Shown here piece by piece: positions 56,701 through 64,000 of a DNA stretch of 64,000 nucleotides. The stretch is taken from assembly GCF_000003815.2 (NCBI RefSeq), contig NC_049986.1, positions 21,579,299-21,643,298 on the forward strand. The letters run 5' to 3'. The stretch is from Branchiostoma floridae. Taxonomy: Eukaryota > Chordata > Leptocardii > Amphioxiformes > Branchiostomatidae. The first letter of the stretch is position 1. Every line of letters begins with the position of its first letter. Position numbers and translations under genes: made by a program. Under the pieces are notes generated by a model. It was given only the letters and a program-made list of their open reading frames with translations, was not told the DNA's origin and ran no database searches.

Positions 56701-59549
56701 TGCCTGATGTGACCTTTATATAATAATTAGCTCTTTCACTGGCCTTGGTACAGTAAGGTTTTACAGACATTGCTATAAATCTTGCTTTGGATTAGCCTCA
56801 GGCGATATGCTACAGTTGGCACGCTTAGCCTAGCTAGACCCCACAACAAGAGAGCTCAAAAATGCACAAGGTTTCAAAACATTGAAAAGAGCTTTTCTTG
56901 GGGGAATTCTTGGTGAAATCTTGGCAGTTTTGGGTTCAGAATTTACACTTGAACTAGTTAAAAAAATGTTCTCCATCTTCAAGTTTTCACCTTCCACTGT
57001 GAAATTAAGTCTTGCATAAATAAAGGAATTTGCAGCATGTCTAACACTTGGTTAAATGACTTGCAAAAATGAGCCGAAAAAAACAAAAACAAAAACGTTT
57101 GAAGATTAAAGGACCAGTTAGGACAGGTCTTGCAAAAATAAAGGAATTTGCAGCATGTACAACACTTGGTTAAATGACTTGCAAAAATGAGCCAGAAAAA
57201 AAAAACCCCAAACAAAAAACGTTTGAAGATTTAAGGACCGGTTAGGAGGCCGTTTGTCTCGGAGTAAGACTCTTGACATTTCCTCATGCATAAAGCGACG
57301 AAGGGCTCGAAATGTCGTTTTTTTCTTCTACGCAGGTAACGACTAAAATTACCTGCACCACTACCGGACAAACTGTTGCAGGACACTCATTTTTACCAGT
57401 GGAATTTCATTGAAAAGAAATGTTTGATGTTGTTCCTGGTAGTTTGTGTTACACAGACTAGATGTTTCATGGAAGACTTTGAAGCTAATGGCTGTACCTC
57501 ACTCCAGTGTTGCAAGCTCCAATTTTACCTGTACTAAAAGGTATATACCCAGTACATGGACCAGTGCAGGTTAGATGCAGGTCACGGCTGCAGAATCCTC
57601 AAAAAGATGAGGTTGGCAGCCTAACCGAAAGAAGAAGAAGAAGAAGATATCAGAAATACCTACACAGCTCCCATTTTACCTGCACTGACCTGGACTTACC
57701 AATCATATGACCCAGTGCAGGCCAGGTACAGGTAGAAATTAAAAAAAAAAAAAAAAACTGCACAGCTGCAATTTTACCTGCACTAACATGGAGCTGACTA
57801 ACCTGTACATATCCAGGACAAGGACTAGTTGTGCAGGTAAGGTGTAGGTAAACATCAGAAATATATACCTGCACAACTCTTTTCCACAACTCTACCTACA
57901 CTTCCCCTACATAGGCAGTTATTATTTCAAGCCCTATTGAGGCCAGTGTATTGTTACCAACAATAACAGACTTAATGCATGTGTAGTTTCTGCTTAGTCA
58001 TAGTTGTTTTGGTGAAACCCACTCCACAATCAGTTCAACCACCTGTCGATTCAATGCATGAAAATCCAGCACTGAGGATTAAGAAATCGTTCAATAGCTA
58101 CAAATGATGTAGTAATAGTTGTGTTTGTTACCTAAATCCCTAAGAGAAGTCACACAAAATGAGGTTACTTTTGTTTTCGGCTGCCAGAGAAAGTTCGTAA
58201 CTGACACCGCCCACCACCTATTGTGTTGGCTACCTGCCTCGGGTGAGATGTTACCCGGCACGCAGGACTGAAAATTCCAGAAGAGCCTGTGGTATGCAGA
58301 TTGTAGTCCTGTCGGACCCAGTGAGCAGTGGGTTCATCTAGGGTTTAATTCATATGACAGTCTGTCCAGTCTTTAAAACTTAGACCCTGGTTGGCATCCT
58401 CTAGTTGACTTAGACAAGACTTTTATCTGTTTGTCATGATTCTCTGTAGCCTATCAGACACTTGCTTCAGAGTTCTAACTGGAGTTCTGCTTCTCGCTGC
58501 CATATGTAACCATTTTTAAAACCTCCTTGCATAGACATAAGCAAGTGAGTATTTACTGGTTGTGTAAATACATCTACATCTACATTGTACTGAGTAATGC
58601 CCCTTGCAGGATCTTTGTGCCCAGGGGAGTGAGGTTGCCCTAGCACGACCGGTGGTGGTAAGACGAAATGAAAGTAAGTAGTAGAAGATATCTTCTACCC
58701 GCCTAATGAAGTTATTTTTGGGAGCCTACAAACCTGTACCTTTCAAGCTTCTTGAAATGGAATTAAGCGTCAACATGTTTGAGGAGTGCCACACCTGGAT
58801 ATGTAATGGCCAAATCCTACAAGTCTAGAGCAAACACACTAGCCTACATTTTCCAAGAAGGTATCTGGTCAATATCAGTGTTTTAAAGCAAGTTCTTTAA
58901 ATCTTTCAGCATCTTTCTGGTGCTCCAGTAATAAGTCTTAAGTGTTCTACATTTCCAACTCTCTGCCTCCCTCGTACGTAGGACCTCAAGAAAGACCAAG
59001 ACTTAAAGTAAATGCCTCAAAAGCACTGATTCGACCCTGCATCTGCTAGAAGATTAACTGACCTTTGGACAGACCTGCAATGCTTCAGCAGTACAAGCAT
59101 GTAAGCTCGGTACACACATGTACAGATTCAAGGTGCGTCATCAATTTTAAAAGACACACATTTTCCTCCCTGTCCTCTGTTTTCATAAGAAGCTAATTTT
59201 AAGAAAAGCATCTAGACTGCTTGCTCAGTTGCTGCATTTTACCAACAGAATATTGGAGAACTGAGAAAAAAACAGCGTGACCTAGTTAAAGATTTCTTAC
59301 GAATCCTACACATTTTTCCATCAACAGCCCCTCCCCTGTGACCCACAGTCCTGTGGACTTTACACCTCAAGTATTAGCACTGCCCTACACAAAGGGGGCG
59401 TTCAACCCTGTACATAGTGTTCAAACCCTCCAAGCAAGGGGAAACAAGGAAACTTACGAATCAGCCAGAAAATCGTGCATCTTGATCGTCCCTTCGTTGG
59501 TGACGACGGTCATGTTGGGCATCTCATCTCCCAGGTTGAGTGGCGGCAT
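47702..59549 (-). CDS. PRDX6: Peroxiredoxin 6, distal copy, 6 exons, 222 aa
   Basis: Exons on the minus strand: 59458-59549 (from ATG), 50681-50837, 49837-49977, 48938-49011, 48198-48270, 47702-47833, all GT-AG and in frame. It is a 1-Cys peroxiredoxin that reduces peroxides and phospholipid hydroperoxides, usually in the cytosol with glutathione as reductant. Visible landmarks: N-terminal NLGDEMPN, H25 and S31 (HDFLADSWA) of the phospholipase-type site, [17 protein letters not shown] with catalytic His38 and peroxidatic Cys46, [20 protein letters not shown], and [17 protein letters not shown] with YLRMTPQP at the C terminus. The GDSWG phospholipase motif of mammals is ADSWA, so that activity is uncertain. 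Intron 1 is 8.6 kb and full of transposon copies. It stands upstream of, and in the same orientation as, the diverged copy at 33019. Confidence 0.94.
47862..47960 (+). mobile_element. SINE fragment with tRNA-like B box
   Basis: GTGAGTTTGATCCCCGGCTG resembles a B box, followed by AGTCATACCAAAGACTTTAG and ATGGTATACATGCTGCTGTC. The A box is absent or lost. It lies in the last intron (47834-48197) beside the CA repeat. Confidence 0.5.
47976..48186. repeat. (CA)n microsatellite
   Basis: Imperfect CA/CACACAGA run of about 210 bases in the last intron of the distal Prdx6 gene, ending only a few bases before the exon 5 donor (48197). Confidence 0.95.
51210..51262 (-). pseudogene. Duplicated start of Prdx6 exon 2 with its acceptor
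   Basis: Copy of the first 53 bases or so of exon 2 plus flanking intron (homology about 51210-51295 to 50785-50876). The acceptor CCTCCAG is intact and CTGGGCCATCCTGTTCTCCC follows. Two single-base losses break the frame and it ends before the peroxidatic-site exon is complete, with no donor. It sits about 425 bases upstream of the true exon. Confidence 0.85.
51311..51372. mobile_element. Left-end fragment of TAGTTCACCTTTATC MITE
   Basis: Matches the first 60 bases of the 47283 element and ends near GGGTATTTAGGCACATCAAG; the right end is missing. Confidence 0.55.
51421..51830 (+). mobile_element. 3' end of an L2/CR1-like LINE
   Basis: A short frame with [12 protein letters not shown] resembles the end of a LINE reverse transcriptase, followed by a 3' UTR with GACTCCAGGAAGAG, CTAATGGAGATCGTGATAAA and a (CAAA)n tail ending at about 51829. 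Heavily 5'-truncated, as expected for a dead insertion. Confidence 0.5.
52304..52780. mobile_element. Second GGTCTCATTCC repeat, ATAT duplication
   Basis: Close relative of 15336-15805 with ends GGTCTCATT and AATGAGACC; flanked by ATAT at 52300-52303 and 52781-52784. Located in intron 1 of the distal Prdx6 gene. Confidence 0.8.
53948..54287. mobile_element. CAGGGCT element (hAT-like), 5-bp duplication
   Basis: Ends CAGGGCTGGAAATAC and TCCAAGCCCTG; flanked by ATACA (53943-53947 and 54288-54292). It is the shortest, uninterrupted member of the family and serves as the reference for the nested pair at 12607-13315. The remaining 52785-53947 stretch shows no gene. Confidence 0.82.
54693..55106. 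other. Intronic stretch without recognised feature
   Basis: Lies in intron 1 of the distal Prdx6 gene between mobile-element copies. No repeat, RNA gene or conserved frame is seen. Confidence 0.5.
55107..55312. mobile_element. MITE with AGTTCACCTTTAT ends
   Basis: Ends CAGTTCACCTTTATACATGG and the near complement ATAAAGGTGAACTAG; inner GGTAACCTATATCC and complement. Full-length relative of 47283-47490. Confidence 0.75.
55449..55944. mobile_element. pogo/Tigger-like MITE, CAGTCAAACCTG ends
   Basis: Ends CAGTCAAACCTGTATTA and CTATAGACAGGTTTGACTG, with TA on both sides (55447-55448, 55945-55946). Subterminal repeats of the type AGTGGCCACC occur near both ends. 496 bp, no transposase frame. This terminal sequence with TA duplication is typical of pogo-group elements. 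Confidence 0.8.
56441..56636. mobile_element. CTGTAAATGC-family MITE
   Basis: Ends CTGTAAATGCATTTAAGTTC and CATTGACAG with TA duplications (56439-56440, 56637-56638); the interior has lost many CGs (for example TTCACAGTGG), so it is the oldest copy in the window. Confidence 0.75.
57004..57250. repeat. Two-copy tandem repeat, about 115 bp
   Basis: GTCTTGCAAAAATAAAGGAATTTGCAGCATGT... occurs at about 57010 and 57127, both followed by CGTTTGAAGATT and GGACC(A/G)GTTAGGA. Confidence 0.75.
57301..57937. mobile_element. Degraded CAGGGCTCGAAAT-family element
   Basis: Starts AAGGGCTCGAAAT and ends TTTCAAGCCCTA; the interior has the family's GCAGGT-rich sequence and at least one internal partial copy (57520-57760). 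The terminal C/G are mutated and no target duplication is clear. Confidence 0.6.
57938..59457. other. Remaining part of Prdx6 intron 1
   Basis: About 1.5 kb without recognised repeats, exons or RNA genes on either strand. Confidence 0.45.
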
Positions 59550-59639
59550 GTTGACGGTTCTTCTCGTGTGCTAAAAGTGAAAGAAACGCTGGAAAAACGT
59601 GGCACGGTCTCTTGCAAGTGTGCAGTCTTCGGTAAGAAA

Positions 59640-59760
59640 AAGTGGGAGGGGCCCGGGCAGACACGTCAACCAGCTGTTATAATCACGTGATGGTTTTAAC
59701 CAATGGAATAAGAGGACAAAGACACGCCCCTCGCGACCCAACCCGGAAGTGAGACATTTT
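59640..59760 (-). promoter_or_regulatory. Probable promoter of the distal Prdx6 gene
   Basis: Upstream of the ATG, read on the plus strand: TCACGTGA E-box (59683-59690), CCAATGG (59700-59706), CACGCCCC GC-type box (59723-59730) and CCGGAAGTG ETS-type site (59743-59751), within a CpG-rich stretch. This is a common housekeeping promoter set; no clear TATA box at a suitable distance. An acceptor-like TTTTAG sits just upstream of the 5' UTR, so a separate leader exon cannot be excluded. Confidence 0.5.
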
Positions 59761-60205
59761 TCTTGTTGCTCGCTAGGCCTAGGACGATATATAACGTTAT
59801 ATATTTTCCTCCTCTATAAAAGTAACACATGTTTCTCCGATCTCTAAGCCATTCACAAAAACTCTTTCTTACTTTATCATCTGGAATGAAGGTGGCAAAA
59901 TACGCTATTATACGCGATCATACGAAAAGAATTTGGCGCTATTTGGTCGTCTGGGTTGCAGTCTTAAGGCTGCAATTTGGAAGCCATCCGCAAGGAGCAT
60001 TAAGTACACTTAATTCTTTTGTTGAACGAACGCCAACGTCCATATATACATATGGCTGACGAAACAGGATATAGCGATAGACTTCAATGGATCGTTATCT
60101 AAAGGGACATTTCGGTATGATATTGACGAAAGTTTGACTTGTATGACGCAAGTATAAGGAGTACACAGTTTAACTACATATTAAGGTAGCCATATTGCGT
60201 AATGT

Positions 60206-60277
60206 GGGGATGTAGCTCAGTGGTAGAGCGCTTGCTTCGCATGTAAGAGGCCCTGGGTTCAAATCCCAGTATCTCCA
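60206..60277 (+). tRNA. tRNA-Ala (anticodon CGC)
   Basis: 72 bases folding as a cloverleaf: acceptor GGGGATG/TATCTCC (two G-U pairs), D-arm TAGCTCAGTGGTAGAGC, anticodon arm CTTGC-TTCGCAT-GTAAG with anticodon CGC reading GCG (Ala), T-arm CTGGG-TTCAAAT-CCCAG and discriminator A. A and B boxes (TAGCTCAGTGG, GGTTCAAATCC) are intact. A run of six T follows. It stands alone, about 650 bases from the Prdx6 exon 1 on the opposite strand. Confidence 0.93.
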
Positions 60278-60284
60278 GACGAAA

Positions 60285-60290
60285 TTTTTT
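60285..60290 (+). terminator. Pol III terminator of the tRNA
   Basis: TTTTTT eight bases after the tRNA 3' end. Confidence 0.8.
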
Positions 60291-60679
60291 GCTCATCTTT
60301 TTCGGAACATACCGTCTGTTTCAAGTGAGTTTCACCATTCAATCCAACCTAACTTCGATATAGCTTTCTTTTGCGTCCCTTAAATATCATCGCAGATGCA
60401 CAGTTTATGAAAACTTCCATGTTCATTGAATGATGCCTATTAGTATTAATATGGTTTTATGTAAAATCAGGGACTTGTCTTTTGATGTCATTGTTATCAC
60501 AGGCATGATCAATTTCTAAGCAGAATTTATTGAGTAGAAAATGGCAACATCTGCTTTGAGCACAGTAAAGGTAACAATATACAGTAGCATTGTATCACTC
60601 GCCTATTTCAAATCATATCAGTGGGCCATATCACATATTTGCGGAGGGTAGTGGATTTTGTTATCTGAGTGTCATCCTA

Positions 60680-61075
60680 GTAATTTTACCGGGGCTCACT
60701 CTGAGAAAGGATGGAAGCCCGGTAAAGTAAGTACTATGTTACTGGAACAACCTACCACCGCTCCAAATCTGATCTCATTTAAGAGGCTCTTGAAGTATAA
60801 AAGAAATGACCAAAAACGACGGACACGGACTATGAACCCTAAGCTTTCTCTCTACTTTATGTTTTTGTACAATGTATATATATGCAATCATATTTCCTGA
60901 TAGATTTTTATTAGGACTCGATGTAATCTGTGTCTCAATTATATTTTATCTGACCCTTACCTCTCTCATGACCTCAATGAAAAGTGGCCTACACGCCGAT
61001 TTGAGATTCTCATGAATAAATAAAGGTTCAAACAAACAAAGAAAGAAACAAACAAACAAATAAACAAACAAACAC
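60680..61075 (+). mobile_element. 3' end of a LINE with (CAAA)n tail
   Basis: A frame with TTAPNLISFKRLLK resembles the last residues of a LINE reverse transcriptase. It is followed by a 3' UTR ending CATGAATAAATAAAGGTTC and a CAAACAAA-rich tail (61029-61075). Strongly 5'-truncated. Confidence 0.45.
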
Positions 61076-61589
61076 TCACTGGTTAGTGGACAGGGTTAAC
61101 GGTTGATAGAAGTGGCTGGCGTTGTCTGTTTGTCTCGTTCCCGTTTGCTTTTTACATACATGTCAGAAAAAAAATAACCAAAGGGATGAAAAATACTACA
61201 ATCTTACACCATATGATATGTGATTATCATTATCGACGAGAATAAGACAATGCCTTCGTAGAGACTTCAACATTGTCTCCGATACACGATAGTTAAAGAG
61301 GATAATAGACCAATTTTACAGTATTGTCAGTAGACATGTGCCCTCTGACCACACTCGTAATTTTAGACTTTATACATGTATTCGTATGTAGTCTGGTTTG
61401 TATTTGAGTGGATGTTATTGATTCTGTTATGTATTTGTATATACTGTGTGTCTTTTTACTGACTGTCATTCTCGTAGCCACAGTCGACGATGTAGGGCTG
61501 ATATCAATTAGGATATTACCATGGTCAATATTGACCGAAGGAGGCCATATATATGTGTGTCTTTTTATTTATCTATTTCGTATCATTTG

Positions 61590-61660
61590 TATGAACCCTG
61601 GAAGATAAGCTCCATCTGAGCTAAAGGGTATCTCAATAAACTCAACTCAACTCAACTCGG
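61590..61660 (+). mobile_element. Retrotransposon 3' tail with (CAACT)n
   Basis: TAAGCTCCATCTGAGCTAAA, then TCTCAATAAACTCAACTCAACTC: a short 3' UTR plus repeat tail of the kind left by LINE-like insertions. No coding part is recognised. 61076-61589 and 61661-62060 show nothing else. Confidence 0.35.
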
Positions 61661-62075
61661 CAGCTTGCATTTTTCTATGATTCGGGTACGTTCTGACCTT
61701 GAAGTAAACACCGACCACACACAGTAAGTTAAGATGCCCTGTCCTTGGTGCTGAATATCATTCGCTGGCGGCATACAAGGGAACGATGCATAGACTTGTT
61801 CTCAGTTCTGAACGCTGTACGCACATAGTAGTATTAAAAGGTCCTGCCATTGGTGCTGAACACCGTCCATACGGGTGAGCAGACATAAACGTTGCTATTA
61901 AAGTGTGTATTTTGGAAATCAAAGGTGATGTCATCTTCTATGAACTGTACTTAAAATTGATTCTTTTTTCAAATACGTGTACGTGATTTTTAGGCCTGCT
62001 TCAATACAGAAAAAGAATTCACAGCGAAGAGACATGTACGAAATGATATCGGGCAATGAGGAAACTTCCTGAGTG

Positions 62076-62155
62076 CTAAATCTAGCGATTTACCCTTGAA
62101 GTACAAGGTACTCAGGCTTCCCGTGTACTTCAGGGATAAACCGCTAGGTTTATCA
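62076..62155. repeat. Imperfect hairpin, about 80 bp
   Basis: AAATCTAGCGATTTACCCTTGAAGTAC pairs in parts with GTACTTCAGGGATAAACCGCTAGGTTT. Arms of about 27 bases flank a 25-base centre. Confidence 0.55.
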
Positions 62156-62689
62156 CGCACGAAACTCAGTACGCGAAACCTACAAAAACATCTACATGTC
62201 TTCAACAAACCATCTATCATGACAGATATCAATCATCAGCAGATACTAAATCCCAAATAAAGTACATGGAGCGTTCTTGCTCTGTATAGCAATTCCTATA
62301 CCGAACGATTATATATAATATGTTTATTTGCAAAATCATGCCCGAGGGCTAATTGCATACACAGTCTCAAGAACTAAGAGAGGTAAGTACATAAAACTAG
62401 TGTCTAATCAACTACATGATACTATGGATACTATTGTCGGGTTTGACTTCTTCTTTGAAGGCAGTGGTTAATGAACTGTCCCACGTTCTGTATGATGGTG
62501 GGATTTTGTGCTTTTAATAGAAATGTATTATTCGCCCCTGTAGAACGGATCTGGAAAAATAAGTTTTTTCGCGAATAAATCAATAATACTTGATCTGGCG
62601 TTGCGGAACCAGAACGCCCTTCTTTGAGTATAGATCAATGGTATATATAGGATTTGGACATGTACAGTTGAACATTTGGACTTTTATTC

Positions 62690-63545
62690 AGCAATTAATG
62701 TGGGGGCATGTGATATATCAGCACTTACAAAATGGATTGGAAGAAAAAATAATCATAATTTTTCTACGAAACAAACAACTGATCTGGAGCTGCCCGCCAT
62801 TTCCGTTACCTTCACGTCAGCCTACAAACAAGGTACATTACATAGCGCCTCAGCTGTGCAAGGGGCTGTCCACGGGATTCAGGATTCCAGAATAAATCTA
62901 ACGGACTACGTAGCTTTGTTCTACCCCCTTTATTTGGGTCATTTTTGTGACATTTGGACTAGACATCGCGCAAGAGAAGGCGCGGCATTTTTCCCACAAG
63001 ATTCACTTCTACTTTTCAGTATAGATACATGTATGTACAGTAGAAGCCGCTTAATTGCACGGCCTATTTGCCAGTGAATTTCGTGCAATTATCCGGCTAG
63101 TGCAATCGTGCGAAGATATCTAGCTGGACCGCACCGATTTGGGATTTCGGGATTCCGTGCAGTAAACAGAAGTGTGCGTTAATCCGCTGTGCCATTATCT
63201 GGCTTCTACTGTAAAGGTTTGGGATATATATTGGAGATCCTTTGTTCAGCAAGGTTGGGGCATACTGACGATAGTGATATATTAACCCTAACAAAATGGA
63301 TTTGAAAAAAAAATTATCATAATTTTCTACGAAACAAACAACTGATCTGGCGCTGCCTGCCATTTTCGTTACGTCATCATCAGCGTCAGCCTACGAAAGG
63401 ACAAGGTACATTACATAGCGCGTCAGCTGTGCACGGGGCTATCCACGGGAGGATTCTAGCATAAATCCGGCCGGACATCGCAGCTTTGTTTCCCCCTTCC
63501 GTGGATCATTTTTGCGGCATTTAGACATCGCCGCAAGACAATTAA
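62690..63545. repeat. Direct duplication of about 250-290 bp with a MITE between
   Basis: 62728-62990 and 63293-63545 share ATGGATT(G/T)GAA, CTACGAAACAAACAACTGAT, ACATTACATAGCGC and CATCGC-AAG. They lie about 560 bases apart, with the pogo-like element 63038-63211 in between. Confidence 0.7.
63038..63211. mobile_element. pogo/Tigger-like MITE, CAGTAGAAGCCG ends
   Basis: Ends CAGTAGAAGCCGCTTAATTG and ATCTGGCTTCTACTG, 174 bp, TA on each side (63036-63037, 63212-63213). Closely related to the interrupted copy at 15331-15978. Confidence 0.85.
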
Positions 63546-63572
63546 GGGGAGGCATCGGCCAGCTGTACCAGC

Positions 63573-63646
63573 ATGGGCAGCGCGTACAGCTGCGATAACG
63601 TGTTCCCCGGCGATGTGCTGGACGGGAGAGGCGCCGGAGCTCCGTG
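63573..63646 (+). CDS. Possible first coding exon of a downstream gene
   Basis: ATG at 63573 with A at -3 and G at +4 opens a frame of 24 codons (MGSAYSCDNVFPGDVLDGRG then AGAP) ending at a good donor TCCGTG/GTGAGT (63647). The surrounding 63470-63660 is CpG-rich as expected at a 5' end. No protein family is recognised, the next exon would lie beyond the window, and 63650-64000 shows no other exon. Confidence 0.3.
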
Positions 63647-64000
63647 GTGAGTACCTGCTTCATCGCTTTACCCTCCACCAGACCTTCCTACGGGTACGGA
63701 TATCGTAGAATTCAGCCTGGCGGTAGAAAAATCGGGAAATTGGTCATGACAGTCCCTCCATGATGAGGCCAATGCTTCCCCTCCTGCGCGGACGGCCAAC
63801 TCCCTCTGGTAGCTTTTCATTCTCCCTATAATAATAGTCAGCGTAGTCAGGCTGGTAGAGACTCGTGCGTCATGGCGTTGGGGTGGAAAATACGACGTTG
63901 TTGTTGTACCATATGGTGCGGAGTATCACACACAAGATGGGTTCCAGGGGGATCACGAAAAAGCGAAGTGGTACAATGTGATCACTGTGTGGTTTAAGGA

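Overview
The window looks like nuclear DNA of a non-vertebrate animal, most likely a lancelet (Branchiostoma) or a close relative. Genes are split into many short exons (16 visible in one gene) with GT-AG introns. The proteins are clearly animal, and the spaces are packed with short inverted-repeat DNA transposons, tRNA-derived SINE pieces and minisatellites. The species call rests on overall character and is inference; nothing here is bacterial or viral.

Layout. 0-20 kb: two copies of one segment (about 0.27-3.7 kb and 4.5-16.8 kb), enlarged by later insertions. The largest is a 4.94-kb hAT transposon (5090-10031) with 12-bp terminal inverted repeats, a 5-bp target duplication and a 7-exon transposase that reads without a break for 775 codons on the minus strand. 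The older paralogous copy supplies the empty site. 20.0-29.5 kb (+): 16 exons of a Ral guanine-nucleotide exchange factor (RALGDS/RGL family: REM, RasGEF and RA domains), 697 codons in frame; the start exon is not found. Its 3' UTR probably runs to about 32.17 kb. 33.0-38.7 kb and 47.7-59.5 kb (-): two head-to-tail 1-Cys peroxiredoxin 6 genes, each six exons with identical exon lengths and 222 aa. The upstream one (47.7-59.5 kb) looks orthodox; the other has lost the active-site histidine. 60.2 kb (+): tRNA-Ala(CGC). 63.57 kb (+): a possible first coding exon of the next gene.

The peroxiredoxin pair would act in cytosolic peroxide and phospholipid-hydroperoxide detoxification; the RalGEF couples Ras-type GTPases to Ral activation. 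No functional link between them is visible beyond convergent 3' ends near 32.2 kb.

Most striking signals: (1) three places where a splice acceptor plus the start of its exon has been duplicated in tandem (25.2-25.6 kb, 26.5-26.8 kb, 51.2 kb), leaving decoy acceptors in front of the real exon; (2) several transposon insertions with readable target duplications, including an element inserted into its own family member (12.6-13.3 kb), a foldback inserted into a foldback (44.16-44.46 kb) and a 4-bp-TSD repeat inserted in the end of a pogo-like element (15.33-15.98 kb); (3) a 1.9-kb interrupted palindrome next to the first exon of one peroxiredoxin gene, holding at least four insertions, one of which has had its end amplified into an 18-bp minisatellite.
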